Shown here piece by piece: positions 31,401 through 42,482 of a stretch of DNA of 64,000 nucleotides. Both the position numbers and the translations under genes were made by a program. Positions within the stretch are counted from its first letter, which is position 1. Each line of letters begins with the position of its first letter. The notes beneath the pieces are model-generated. The model was not told the origin of the DNA, ran no database searches, and saw only the letters and a list, made by a program, of their open reading frames with translations. Source of the stretch: Culex pipiens pallens (lineage: Eukaryota; Arthropoda; Insecta; Diptera; Culicidae); assembly GCF_016801865.2 (NCBI RefSeq), contig NC_068938.1, forward strand, positions 221,852,663 through 221,916,662, read 5' to 3'.

Positions 31401-34400
31401 GCACATTTTGGGACTTATTTTAGAGACGATTTCACAGCTGAGCCTTACCGATCTCAAGTTATCCAACTACTCCAGCATGGCCATGCTTTCCATGCTGATA
31501 GTAGACGCCACCTCACTAGACACGGAAAACGGTACAAAAAACACCAATTAGCACAAATTAAACACACGAGGGAGGGTCGTCACTCTACCTCTCCACCGCG
31601 ACCAATTTTCGGTATCGCGGCACCTCGCACTCCAGTGCGGTTAATTTTCCACGCCGATATCCTTATCCTAGGCGAAACAACAAAAATTACAAATCTGTCT
31701 CAAAACCACAAACTCCGCGAAATTACACTGGTGAGACGGTTTTCACCACAAGAAAACACAATAAGCGAAACTTCTGCTGGCCAATCGTCTGGCGGAACAC
31801 TTGACGGGTCGACGATCGAGGCGGTCTCTTTGATGCTGAACCAGTGACTGATGATGATCTGCGGGCGACGATCGGCTATATTGGTTGGCCGATCGCGCCG
31901 CGTGTTATCTCTCACGGCTCTGGTTGACGTCGGCCGATAAGAGATTGGAGAGTGAGTACCGGGGCGTCGCTAGGGTGGCTCAAACTGCTCGGCTTGATTT
32001 CCCCCTCGGGAAATTGGTTTGGTGCTGGCATGGATTATGCTGATCCGGTATGTAAATGTGGTTTTACCTGAGACATGATTACAGGTCTGTGCTAAATGTG
32101 CTCACGTGCTAGGGTAATCAATCAATGATCGGCCTTCGATTTTAAAATTGCCCAATATCATGTGCATGTGTTCCAAATGTGCGTGCAGTTCGCTAGGAGA
32201 TTACGCGCTCGCGAGAGTCAACGCGCAATCAGCATCGATCGGCTGCTGGGAAGCCGCGATCGATGATGATGATGATGGTTCTTGGCTTCTTGTTTGTGTT
32301 GTAAGTGTAGTGGTTTTATAAAAATTCTAGCAGACAAAAGATCAAATTTTGCCCTGATCGGGATGGCTTAGGGCACTCTTCTTGTTATTCGCAGACTTCT
32401 ACTGTTGCGATGGTAAACTGCAGCAGGCAGGTTACAATACCCCCACACCAGACAGAAATATGGGATTAGTATCAACCAAAGGAAGATATCTAAGACCAGT
32501 ATTGCTGTGGTCGCTAGACACTCCTCGTAACCCACTCTCCCACAACAGACAAGCGGAATCCAATTTAATAAACTCACAGTTAAAACAATCCCAGTGTCTT
32601 ATTATGATACCGTTCTTTTCTTTTTGATAGTCCATTTGTTCATTGATCATAAATTGGATTCTTGATTCAGTACATTCAATTAGGTTTCGATAAATACATT
32701 CTTGGTACACACACTCTTTCAAAAATTCCTAGGTAAAATTGAATTCATCCCATTCATTCAAAGTCGTTCATGCAACACTTTAAAATAATAAATTAAACTT
32801 TCACACACTTTAAATCCACACTAAATCACTTCAATCATTTTTATTCATTCACTCTCACTATCAAACAATCTCACTCATTAATTGGGTGGCCAACCCTCAT
32901 TTATACTATCAATCATCCTACATCACACTAATTTCACTTAAATAAATAATCACAACACACTAAAATTGAAACCTAATCAGTTAGTACGAATCTATGCGGG
33001 TATTAAATCCTGAGCAGCAAAAATACCAATATTTCTTCCTTCTTCATCGGCTAGCTCATAAGATGAAGCGCCTTTTCTCCCAATCACTTTACATGGAACA
33101 TAAACTGGGCCCAATTTAGCTGCATAATTATCTGGGGCACTTGAAATTTTGAAGTTCTTCTTATACACTTTTTGACCAACACTAAATCCCTGCGGTACAG
33201 TTTTATGTTTGCTATCATAACTCTTTTTGTATTTATCAAATTGTTTTCTGTTATTTTCAATCACTTTTTCATACAACGGACCAAGCACTGCCCTTCTCTG
33301 CTGGACAAATCGGTCAGGTGATGGGTCAGAAGTTTGACCACCTTGATGATGATCTCTCCCATCTAGAACCGACTCAAAACCATGCGCTAAGAAGAAAGGT
33401 GTAAATCCGGTTGAATAATGTTTTGTATTGTTAATTGCAAATTCTATTTCTGATAAGCGACTATCCCACACTCGGTGATCTTCCTGGCAGTACGTTCTAA
33501 TACAAGCTAATATAACTCTGTTGACGCGTTCTACAGGGTTGTTTTGACAATGTCTTCGACTATTTTTAAAATGATGAACATGATATTTTTGTAATAAATC
33601 TTGAAATTTGTTGCCTAGAAACGTCACAGCATTATCCGATATCACAACTTGCGGAGAACCGTATTTTAAAAACCACTCTTTTTCTATAATTTCAGTTAAA
33701 CTCTCAACACTTATCTTTCTCACAGGAAATAATCTGACAAACTTTGTAAAAACATCTAAACAAACTAACAAATCCATATTACCATGTTTACTCCGAACAA
33801 AACCACTTATGTAATCTAACGCGATCATTTGAAAAGGACGAGTAGCATTTTTATGCTCCCCCATCGGCGGTACAGTTGCAACAGTTGGATATTTTGCTTG
33901 TTTACATTTAGCACATTTAGACAAAATTCGTTTCACATCTGATTTCATTTTTGGCCAGTAATATTTTAATTTGATTCTTTCTAACGTTTTATCAGTTCCT
34001 AGGTGCATTAGTTGCTCATGTTGTTCTATGACTAACTGTGTGACTTTGTCTGGTGGAACAACTAACTTCCACTCAAACCGGCTACCTTCAAAGTCTGATT
34101 TTGCCGCAATGAATTTGTGTAAATCTCCATTCTCAATTTTGAAATTCGGGTAGTCTTCGGGGTTGCTAGTTACTTTTTGTTCCAAATTTGTGAACCAAGC
34201 TGACGTGGAATCAGTGAAGATAGCACATACGGCTCGGCTCAAAGTATCACAGACAATATTCTCTTTCCCTTTCCTATGCTTAATGGTCATCGCATGGCCT
34301 TGCAGTTGCACTGACCAGCGAGACAACCGTGACCCTGGCCTCCACTTAGAATCTCGAATGTATGTTACCGCTGAGCAGTCTGTAATTAATTCAAAATGTG

Positions 34401-37400
34401 AACCCTCAACATATGTTCTAAAATGATCAATTGATTCAAGTGCAGCTAATCCTTCCTTTTCTGTCGCAGCATATTTTTTCTCACACGACCTCAACTTCCT
34501 GGAAAAATAGGCAATAATATGTTCCTTCCCCTCAACCTCTTGCGTTAAAATACCTGCAATGGCAAGATCACTTGCATCAGTTTGAATTTTAAATTCTTTC
34601 GACCAATCGGGATTAGCGAGAACAGGTTCAGACATGAGACATTCTTTTAGTTTAATAAAAGCATGTTCAGCCTGATCGTTCCACTGAACCTTCTTGGGTT
34701 TACCTTTGAGCAAATCTGAGATTGGGGCTGCAATCCCGCCAAAATTTGGAATAAAACTACGATAATATCCTGCCATCCCCAAAAATCTGCGAATCTCCTT
34801 TGGAGTTTGTGGTCTAACAAACTTGGAGATCGCTGCTACTCTCTCAGGGTTGGGTTGATAGCCCTCTTCAGAAAGAATGAAACCTAAATATTTGATTTTA
34901 CGCAGACAGAATTTACATTTATCAATATTCACAGACAGATTTGCTTCACGTAAACACTCGGACACAATTTTTAAATACTTCACATGATCTTCAAAAGTCT
35001 CTGTCGCAACAATGATGTCATCGAGATAGGAAAAAATATATGGCTCAAACATTCCCTCTTTCAAAACTTTATCTAAAATCCTGGACAAAGTTGCACTACT
35101 ATTTATTAGTCCAAATGGTAATCGTTTGTATTGGTATAAACCTCTTCCTATTATTTTAAAGCTACACAATCTCCTAGACTCCTCAGACAACATCACTTGC
35201 AGAAACGACTCCTTCAAATCTATCACAGAAAAGTATTTGTTTTTGCTTAGATTACTGATTATTCTCATCGTACTAGCCAATGGATAAGCATCTCTAATTG
35301 TTTTCGCATTTAACTTTCTAGCATCAAGACACAGCCTCATTTCACCACTTTCTTTCTGAACTGGAACAACATGCAAAGCCCAGTCAGATCTTGAAGGCTC
35401 TATAATTTCCATCTTAAGTAAACGATCAATTTCTGTATAAACTTTCTTTTGAATCGCAGGTGAAAATGGGTGTGGATTAAGATGAATTGGAGTGCTATCA
35501 CTAAGTTCAATTGTGTGTTCCATTACATTACACGTTTCTAAAGTCCCTGGTTTTGACACCTTAAATGAATCAGAGATTACTTTCATTTCCTCTACTTGTT
35601 CAGCAGTGAGCACATGGGAATCGGGATTAAGATTTTGACTAGATTCAGTATTGTTAACAAAATAAGTTGACTGCTCAATACAACACACATTATTACGATC
35701 ACAACCAGAAAATGACAAAGTTATATTAAACAATTTAAAAAAATCCATCCCAAGTATGCACCTGTTGTCTAACTCTGGTACAACTAAACAAGGTAAAATT
35801 TTAGTAACTCTATCCACATTAAAAGGTACATCAACAAAACCTAAAACTTCCATCGGATCACCACTCGCTGTCGAAATTGAAATCTCATTCTCTAACGGTT
35901 GAATCTCCAAAAAGCTAGTAAGATTTCCAAAATTGTCTCCTACAATTGACACATTACTACCACTGTCTAACAATCCATGCAGTTGCAACCCTAAAACATT
36001 GAATTTTAGAAAATATCGCTGATCGCCACTAAAATCAACACAAACTTCATTCACACTTTCAAATGTCCTTTCATATTCCCTATCAGAATGCTCTGAATCA
36101 GATGCACACTCTCCACCCACATCAACTTCATCTGCTATTTGCTGAAATAAATCTATCATCGGTTCAGTTCTACAAACTGGAGGATTTGCGGGGGAGGGGA
36201 AAACCACCTCCTTCAATTTTCCCTTCGCCTCATAATGAAATTCAGGCAAACCACAAATACAACAAAAAACATTGCGACGAGAATAACAAGTACTAAAATG
36301 ATGTCCAAACTTACGACAATTTAAACAAATACGACCATCAGGTTGTTTGTAATAGTGCAAAATTTGTTCCCTATTCAACGATCTCCAACCATTCTCTGGA
36401 TAGAACTCTTCTTGCGTTCTTCCTCTTTCTTGAGTACTTTGATTTCTGTTTGTATTCTGGTAATTTTGTTGTTGTTGCTGGTTGTTTCTATAGTTGTTTT
36501 GATTGTATGAACTTGACTGACCTGTATTTGGTTGATTTTGGTTAAACTGACTAGTTCTTGTTGCATTTTGGTTTGTTTGATTGTATCGGTTACTATTTTG
36601 TTGATTTGTTTGATTATTTCTTGTTGTTGATTGACCTACATGACTATTCTCACGATTTTGATTAACTACCTGGCTCTGATTTTGTTGATTATTCCTACGC
36701 TCATGAGGTTCTTGCGGTTTGTAACTCGTAGATGGTCCTTCCGTAATGATTTCGTGAATATTTTGGTTATCAAACGACTGTACAAGACGATTCATCAACC
36801 CTTCATTACAATTATCAATTCTGCCACACAGATCTTCCAGCTCATTGATGCTCATTCCCTTTCTCTTGATTAGCGCTAACCTGTCCCTGTAGTGCCACTT
36901 CATGGTGTGCCAAATAATATCAAATTTGTCCTCTTCAGCTAGTGGTGTAGTTCGGCACAAAAAGAACTGCTCCATCCTGACCAAAAAGTTTGAAAAAGTT
37001 TCATTTTTGTTTTGTGACATAGAAAACGATCTCACTTTGATGTAATGATCAATGTTGTTCGGTAGGTATTGATGTCTCAAAGCATGAATGAAAAAATCCC
37101 AATCTTCATTCCTAAAAGTCGGCCACTTCGAGACAAACCAATCCTGAGCTGGCCCAACCAGTAACAAATGTGCTGACTCAAAAAGCTCTGATTTAGTCAC
37201 CCGCTCAGAATGAGCAAAAAATTCTACTCTGCGCAAAAACAAATTTAACCCAATACCATTGTCTGTGCCACTGTATTTGATAGGCCACTGCGAAATTGGC
37301 AAAGTCTTCTTATTCGCCCTACCAGAAGTGTTCATGTTGTAAAACAACGGAACAACGGAAAAATTAACATTATCAAAAGAAGCTGATTTTATGTTAAATC

Positions 37401-40400
37401 CAGGTGGCAAAAGTTTTTCAGAGTCAACCGGCTTAACATCATCTAAATTAGGTTGCTTATCAAGATCCAAATCAGGTGCACCTCCCTTATCATCTTTAGA
37501 TTTCGATTTCTTCTTATTCTTCTTCCCTGACTCATCTTCCTTCTTCTTGTTCTTCTTATCTTTAGATGTTTTTGATTTTGATGATTCGGGTTTTTGAGGA
37601 TCAGGTTTTGGGGGATCGGATTTTGGGGAGTCTGGTTTAGGTTTTGGTGGCGGCGGGGGAGGATCAGGGATGGGACTCTTCTTCTTTGCAGGATCATCTT
37701 TTTCGCACCTTTTCTTCTGCTCTTGTGATTTGCTTGCATAAACTTCAGATAACTTCCTCATAAATCTCGGTGAAATTGTCAACCTTTTGATCTGCTTCGT
37801 GTTCATTTTTTTAATACTCATCACCGGACTAGAACTTTTAACACTTTCACCCGTACTATCACTACTTTCAGTTTCGCTCTCACTACCCGATGATTCCGTA
37901 GCACTGGTCTCAGATGAGGTCAAGAAAATTTCCTCTCCTTCTTCAGCCATAGTGTCCTTTTTCACTTAATCTTTCACAAGCACAATTTAAAAAAATAAAT
38001 AAATAAATAAGATAAAAATGATTGAATAGATTTCCAAATCACTCACACAAAAAATTAAACTTTTCCAACAAAAACTGTTTACATGAACGATACTTTGAGA
38101 ATCGGCCTTCATCCTGCTTCATTTCCAAATCCACCATTTACTAGAATTAAAATAATAAATATTCATGCAAAATTCTAAAAGTTCTAATGTTTTTTGGTAA
38201 GAATCAGTCAGACAAGAATCAACCTCCGATAAATCGTTACTCCTCGGGGTCATAGGGCGTCATCGTCAGTGACTCAGCGCTGTTTCCAGGTTATCAAGAC
38301 CGAATTCGAGATCCAATCAAGATCCTATTACTGACCGTCATCGTCTTGGACTCAAGTCTCCAGCGAGGCCGGTTTCATCCTGCAAAACTTCTTCTTTTTT
38401 ATGTTTTCTTCTTAAAATAGTTAAAATTCATGCAAGTTCAAATTCATCATTTATTTACAGCCAAAAAATCATATATACAAATGTACAAAATATACAAAAT
38501 TTCCTCCCATCACTTCTCGTATTGAAAATATTTACAAAAATTCTCATGATCACTTCAACCTCAACTACATCTGGGAGAAAATCAAATTAATCCCAATCAA
38601 AACGATCTATTTACAGTTTTATGTTTCAAATTTATCACTTTTCATCAATTCTTGTGTGTGTACACTATTCCATCGTTGGCGATCTCTTGAATTGATCACA
38701 TAATCCTAGAAAATCAGAATCAGGAGAAAATATATGATTAGTTCAAAATTATGTACAAAATTTACAAAATTTTCCACGTTCAGGGTTATTTACAATTCCA
38801 ATTGAAAATTATTTACAATTATAACTAAATATTAGTATATTATTTACAAAATTCTTAAATAAGTGTATTATTTACAAGTTTCTAAAACTAGGGAAATTAT
38901 TTACAAAAGTCCAAAAAATGGGAAAATTATTTACAACAGCGAAGAGTTAGAAGATTACAAACTAAATGTACAAAATCTTCTTTTATTTCACAAAAAGCAA
39001 CGCTGAAAAATCCTTTTCAAAATGGCTGATTGTTCAGAAGACACTGGTAATTGATTCTGCTGTACTTTTATTAACGTTGGGCGCCATTTTGTCACCTCCC
39101 ATTTCCAGGGAAAGTGCGAGCATGAGACAAGATGGAGGACTATTGAATAGCAGGAGTACTATTTCCTGCACAGATGCAAAAGAACACAGCAAACAATAAA
39201 AATGGGTCGAATTCCAACAGAATCCCAGATAATCAACCAGCCCTCCCAAGACAAGGATAAATTCAACCTACACAGAAATAAAAGAGGGGATTTTAGCGTA
39301 CTTACATCTATATTGACGAATTAAACCTAGTTGGCGTCCTTAAAACTAGAGTTGCGGGTGTAAACCTGTGTGTGTGTGTGACCCCCGTGTATCCCTCGAC
39401 GATCCGGAACAACGTTGCTGCCCGGGCAGAACCCAGCTTGGTCACCGGCGAGAACGCCGGCCATCCGGTGCATTAGCCCCGCCGTCCAGTCGGCAGGAAT
39501 GCACAGCAGCGCACTGCTCCACACCACGGCTCCAGCCATGATGGAATTCAGCTTGTGAAACAGGAAATGAAGGCCGATCTCAAGTTATCCAACTACTCCA
39601 GCATGGCCATGTTTTCCATGCTGATAGTAGACGCCACCTCACTCTCCACCGCGACCAATTTTCGGTATCGCGGCACCTCGCACTCCAGTGCGGTTAATTT
39701 TCCACGCCGATATCCTTATCCTAGGCGAAACAACAAAAATTACAAATCTGTCTCAAAACCACAAACTCCGCGAAATTACACTGGTGAGACGGTTTTCACC
39801 ACAAGAAAACACAATAAGCGAAACTTCTGCTGGCCAATCGTCTGGCGGAACACTTGACGGGTCGACGATCGAGGCGGTCTCTTTGATGCTGAACCAGTGA
39901 CTGATGATGATCTGCGGGCGACGATCGGCTATATTGGTTGGCCGATCGCGCCGCGTGTTATCTCTCACGGCTCTGGTTGACGTCGGCCGATAAGAGATTG
40001 GAGAGTGAGTACCGGGGCGTCGCTAGGGTGGCTCAAACTGCTCGGCTTGATTTCCCCCTCGGGAAATTGGTTTGGTGCTGGCATGGATTATGCTGATCCG
40101 GTATGTAAATGTGGTTTTACCTGAGACATGATTACAGGTCTGTGCTAAATGTGCTCACGTGCTAGGGTAATCAATCAATGATCGGCCTTCGATTTTAAAA
40201 TTGCCCAATATCATGTGCATGTGTTCCAAATGTGCGTGCAGTTCGCTAGGAGATTACGCGCTCGCGAGAGTCAACGCGCAATCAGCATCGATCGGCTGCT
40301 GGGAAGCCGCGATCGATGATGATGATGATGGTTCTTGGCTTCTTGTTTGTGTTGTAAGTGTAGTGGTTTTATAAAAATTCTAGCAGACAAAAGATCAAAT

Positions 40401-41486
40401 TTTGCCCTGATCGGGATGGCTTAGGGCACTCTTCTTGTTATTCGCAGACTTCTACTGTTGCGATGGTAAACTGCAGCAGGCAGGTTACAAGTTTTCTAAT
40501 TGGTTGAACATTTCCGCATTTGCGTACTCAATTTCACCACCTTCATTGCAGGAATAATCATCTGCAGTACTCTCACCCATGAAATTCACAAATTGTCTGT
40601 TAAAGTAATCAAGTTTGAAGCAATTTTGCTTAGAATGACCCATTTTCCCACAAAAATCACACGAAATTCTAGTCTGAGGATATCTCCTATCATAGCTTTT
40701 GTCAAAATACCTTTGTTGTTGTGTTTGGTTATTGAACTTTCGGTTAGTGTAAACTTGAGAATCAGAATTGTAGTTTTTATAAGGCTGAAATCTGGAATTG
40801 TTTCGCCTTTCTTGATAATTTTGTCCTTGCAACCCATCATTTTGTTTGTAATTTCTGTACCGTGAAGAACCTTGTCTTTGTGTTGTTGTCTTTTGAATGT
40901 AATGAATTTGTTCTGGTGTAAAGTAACTGTACTGTCCCAATTGAGATCCTCCAGGTTGATTGTTTAATGCGTCAACGTTTTGTTTTGCTATGTTCCATGT
41001 TGTGATGAACTTGTCCATCTTGTCTAAAGTCAAACCTTCCTCCTTCAGCAAATTCTCTTTGAGATTCCCGTCAAGAAGACCCGCCAGAACCCTGTCCATG
41101 ATGGCCACGTCCTTAAACGCCCCAAAACCACAGAATTCCGCCTGCAGCTTGACCGCCTGCACGAAATCCTCATTGGATTCATCATGTTGCTGGTTTCGTT
41201 GACTAAAACGAAAGCGCTGGACTAAGTCCGGCTCTGTTTTGTCCAATTTTTGTTTCAGTTTCAACACAATGTCAGCATAAGAGGCCTTATCCAGCTCATC
41301 TTTGCTGTAGTGCAATTTTAATTGAGAAAAGAGAAATGGACCACAGATCGTCATGAAATGCGATTTCTGACGATCATCCGGCACTTGATTTGCGTGAAAG
41401 GTATAGGCTAGTCGATCGGACCAATCCGTAAATGACGTATCCTTCCTAAACATCTCAATAGAGGTAGAAATCCCGTTCGAACCCAT
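28430..41486 (-). CDS. Gag fused in frame to a long novel C-terminal region (Gag-X), split by the gypsy insertion
   Basis: Inferred as complement(join(28430..30868, 40494..41486)), 1143 residues, counting the AGTT target duplication once. Both parts stay open and in the same frame. The N-terminal ~330 residues are a retrotransposon Gag: a capsid-like helical region, a Gln/Asn/Arg-rich linker and one zinc knuckle (CDFCGKMGHSKQNC). The C-terminal ~810 residues match no pol domain that I recognise. There is no D[ST]G protease site, no YxDD, and no integrase DDE pattern. Its first ~260 residues are acidic and repeat a PNW[DE][DE] motif about five times. Its middle has three or four hydrophobic stretches long enough to span a membrane, and its end is basic. 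The function of X is unknown. Confidence 0.75.
30865..30868. other. Target duplication AGTT of the gypsy insertion
   Basis: AGTT occurs here and at 40490-40493, on either side of the gypsy element. Removing the element and one copy restores the open Gag-X frame. Confidence 0.9.
31106..31387 (-). CDS. Short LTR-internal frame (70 residues, extended in the unspliced form)
   Basis: The frame begins MAGAVVWSSALLCIPADW and ends YTRNSSFKDAN. It is identical in the 5' LTR (39327-39539). In the long LTR the frame opens upstream into the intron-like segment 31354-31448 and gains a Cys/His-rich N-terminus (MCSNCSVCHCAGLHF). It has no recognised domain. It may be an upstream leader frame and not a protein-coding gene. 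Confidence 0.3.
   Translation of the reverse strand: MCSNCSVCHCAGLHFLFHKLNSIMAGAVVWSSALLCIPADWTAGLMHRMAGVLAGDQAGFCPGSNVVPDRRGIHGGHTHTQVYTRNSSFKDAN
31354..31448 (-). other. Intron-like segment B in the 3' LTR (95 bp)
   Basis: On the minus strand it starts GTAAGGCTCAG and ends CCATTGTGCAG, i.e. GT...AG with good donor context (GATCG|GTAAGG). The 5' LTR joins the flanking bases precisely at about 39574/39575 (AAGGC|CGATC on the plus strand). Confidence 0.85.
31516..31588 (-). other. Intron-like segment A in the 3' LTR (73 bp)
   Basis: On the minus strand it starts GTAGAGTGACG and ends TTTTCCGTGTCTAG. The 5' LTR lacks it exactly, at about 39642/39643 (CCTCA|CTCTCC on the plus strand). 95 + 73 = 168 bp, the full LTR length difference. 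Confidence 0.85.
32437..32991. other. 3' untranslated region of the gypsy element
   Basis: Lies between the Gag-Pol stop codon and the 3' LTR. Next to the LTR the minus strand reads TGGTGTGGGGGTAT, the likely polypurine tract. No further frame of note. Confidence 0.6.
32992..37965 (-). CDS. Ty3/gypsy Gag-Pol polyprotein
   Basis: 1657 residues in a single frame with no stop. In order: an acidic/Ser-rich then Pro/Lys-rich N-terminus (to about 170); a retrotransposon capsid region (about 215-400); an Asn/Gln-rich linker; a zinc knuckle CLNCRKFGHHFSTC plus a second Cys cluster (about 545-575); an aspartic protease LLDSGSNVSIVG (about 675); RT with PFGLINSSATLSRILDK and active site YLDD near 980; RNase H (QTDASDLAIAGIL, then YFSRKL); an integrase zinc domain (HLGTDKTLERIK...CAKCKQAKY) and DD(35)E core (LDYISGF, VVISDNAVTF, NNPVERVNR). 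No chromodomain or envelope frame follows. Gag and Pol are fused without frameshift. All catalytic motifs I can check are present, so it looks functional. Confidence 0.95.
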   Translation of the reverse strand: MKKDTMAEEGEEIFLTSSETSATESSGSESETESSDSTGESVKSSSPVMSIKKMNTKQIKRLTISPRFMRKLSEVYASKSQEQKKRCEKDDPAKKKSPIPDPPPPPPKPKPDSPKSDPPKPDPQKPESSKSKTSKDKKNKKKEDESGKKNKKKSKSKDDKGGAPDLDLDKQPNLDDVKPVDSEKLLPPGFNIKSASFDNVNFSVVPLFYNMNTSGRANKKTLPISQWPIKYSGTDNGIGLNLFLRRVEFFAHSERVTKSELFESAHLLLVGPAQDWFVSKWPTFRNEDWDFFIHALRHQYLPNNIDHYIKVRSFSMSQNKNETFSNFLVRMEQFFLCRTTPLAEEDKFDIIWHTMKWHYRDRLALIKRKGMSINELEDLCGRIDNCNEGLMNRLVQSFDNQNIHEIITEGPSTSYKPQEPHERRNNQQNQSQVVNQNRENSHVGQSTTRNNQTNQQNSNRYNQTNQNATRTSQFNQNQPNTGQSSSYNQNNYRNNQQQQQNYQNTNRNQSTQERGRTQEEFYPENGWRSLNREQILHYYKQPDGRICLNCRKFGHHFSTCYSRRNVFCCICGLPEFHYEAKGKLKEVVFPSPANPPVCRTEPMIDLFQQIADEVDVGGECASDSEHSDREYERTFESVNEVCVDFSGDQRYFLKFNVLGLQLHGLLDSGSNVSIVGDNFGNLTSFLEIQPLENEISISTASGDPMEVLGFVDVPFNVDRVTKILPCLVVPELDNRCILGMDFFKLFNITLSFSGCDRNNVCCIEQSTYFVNNTESSQNLNPDSHVLTAEQVEEMKVISDSFKVSKPGTLETCNVMEHTIELSDSTPIHLNPHPFSPAIQKKVYTEIDRLLKMEIIEPSRSDWALHVVPVQKESGEMRLCLDARKLNAKTIRDAYPLASTMRIISNLSKNKYFSVIDLKESFLQVMLSEESRRLCSFKIIGRGLYQYKRLPFGLINSSATLSRILDKVLKEGMFEPYIFSYLDDIIVATETFEDHVKYLKIVSECLREANLSVNIDKCKFCLRKIKYLGFILSEEGYQPNPERVAAISKFVRPQTPKEIRRFLGMAGYYRSFIPNFGGIAAPISDLLKGKPKKVQWNDQAEHAFIKLKECLMSEPVLANPDWSKEFKIQTDASDLAIAGILTQEVEGKEHIIAYFSRKLRSCEKKYAATEKEGLAALESIDHFRTYVEGSHFELITDCSAVTYIRDSKWRPGSRLSRWSVQLQGHAMTIKHRKGKENIVCDTLSRAVCAIFTDSTSAWFTNLEQKVTSNPEDYPNFKIENGDLHKFIAAKSDFEGSRFEWKLVVPPDKVTQLVIEQHEQLMHLGTDKTLERIKLKYYWPKMKSDVKRILSKCAKCKQAKYPTVATVPPMGEHKNATRPFQMIALDYISGFVRSKHGNMDLLVCLDVFTKFVRLFPVRKISVESLTEIIEKEWFLKYGSPQVVISDNAVTFLGNKFQDLLQKYHVHHFKNSRRHCQNNPVERVNRVILACIRTYCQEDHRVWDSRLSEIEFAINNTKHYSTGFTPFFLAHGFESVLDGRDHHQGGQTSDPSPDRFVQQRRAVLGPLYEKVIENNRKQFDKYKKSYDSKHKTVPQGFSVGQKVYKKNFKISSAPDNYAAKLGPVYVPCKVIGRKGASSYELADEEGRNIGIFAAQDLIPA
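37966..39072. other. Leader of the gypsy element
   Basis: About 1.1 kb between the primer site and Gag. It contains repeated TTATTTACAA/TTGTAAATAA segments at about 38450-38950 and no long frame. Confidence 0.6.
39073..39086 (-). promoter_or_regulatory. Primer-binding site of the gypsy element
   Basis: On the minus strand TGGCGCCCAACGTT lies three bases after the 5' LTR. The TGGCGCCCAACG motif is a familiar tRNA-complementary primer site in gypsy-type elements. Confidence 0.85.
39090..40489 (-). repeat. 5' LTR of the gypsy element (short form, 1400 bp)
   Basis: Same as 30869-32436 except for precise absence of the two GT...AG segments and about two substitutions (for example GACGAATTAA for GACGAACTAA). 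The 70-codon frame at 39327-39539 is retained. Confidence 0.95.
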
Positions 41487-42482
41487 GTCTTAAAAAAAAA
41501 TCACGAATAAAATCAAAATTCAAATTTCCCAAAGAAAACAAAATAAAAGAAAAACACACAAAAAATCTCAATTACTGCAAAATCCAGGGATCAAAATAAA
41601 ATAGTTTTTCACTCACCGATCTCCGTCCCGGCCTTTGCCAGCGAAAATAACTCAACCTTCGCTGCAAAACTCGCCCAGAAACTCCACCTTGGTAATTCGG
41701 CCCACTAATGAAATAAAGAAGAAAACTCTCTTAAAATCTGAATGAAATTTAGACCTTTTGTTCTTCACGAACAAAAGAATCATTCACACTTACGGTCACA
41801 CGGCAAAATGTTAAAATATTAGTACACCAAATGTCGATACAAAAATTCCTTGGTGATACTGCCTAGGAATTTCACTTTTTTTTTTAGAAATATAAATGGC
41901 AAAAAGAGCTTATTTGGCCCCAATCGCCCTTACCTTGTGATGCAGCACCCAACGAACAAAAGAAGACCAACGCGCGCCGCGTCGTCGACCAGCCGGCGTC
42001 CAAAATGGCGTCCCGACCTTGAACTTGATCCAAAAATTTCCGCCAGCGACCGCCTTTCTGCCCTCTTTTGTTCTCCTGCCGGTTCCGCCCGAGATTAGCA
42101 CACCGAATCCACCGTCAGCGTTGTGCTCTGGAATGCCGTCGAACCACGGAGTTGCTTGCTGCGCACAATGGCCGTCCGAATCACCACAAAATAGCGCACC
42201 AATTCCAGCACCAAACACCACCGAAACCAGAGAAAAAATTCCCACGGCAATTCACCGCACGATGGCCGCCCGATTTGTTCCGTCGATGTCGAATGCTTGC
42301 CGCGTGCTGCTGATTTTTCGCCTCACTCTCGGAACCACAAATCCGCCGGATATTTCCGCTTACTTCAACGAACGCTCCCCACAGAACGAGCCACAAAATG
42401 GTCGCTTAAATTTTCAACGCCTAAGCGCGTTTTTCACTGCACGTAGTAAAAAAAAAATTACACCTTTATCCCCGTCGCCACT
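41487..42482. other. Leader of the Gag-X element
   Basis: About 1 kb between the 5' LTR and the Gag start codon, GC-richer from about 41930 onward. A 111-codon minus-strand frame (41910-42245) has no recognised domain. A primer-site-like TGGCGACGGGGAT adjoins the LTR on the minus strand at about 42468-42480. Confidence 0.5.

Larger units (their letters stand above)
30869..32436 (-). repeat. 3' LTR of the gypsy element (long form, 1568 bp)
   Basis: Carries the two segments at 31354-31448 and 31516-31588 that are absent from the 5' LTR. It includes a TG microsatellite near 31147-31160 and a 70-codon minus-strand frame at 31107-31319. Confidence 0.95.
30869..40489 (-). mobile_element. Ty3/gypsy retrotransposon with intron-like segments in one LTR
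   Basis: The LTRs are 30869-32436 (1568 bp, the 3' LTR) and 39090-40489 (1400 bp, the 5' LTR). The plus-strand reading of each starts TGTCACCTCC and ends GGTTACA. The 4-bp duplication AGTT flanks the element. A gypsy-type primer site (TGGCGCCCAACGTT on the minus strand) adjoins the 5' LTR. One intact 1657-codon Gag-Pol frame lies between. The 168-bp LTR length difference is exactly accounted for by two GT...AG segments. Apart from those, I see only about two substitutions, so the insertion is recent and may still be coding-competent. Confidence 0.95.
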
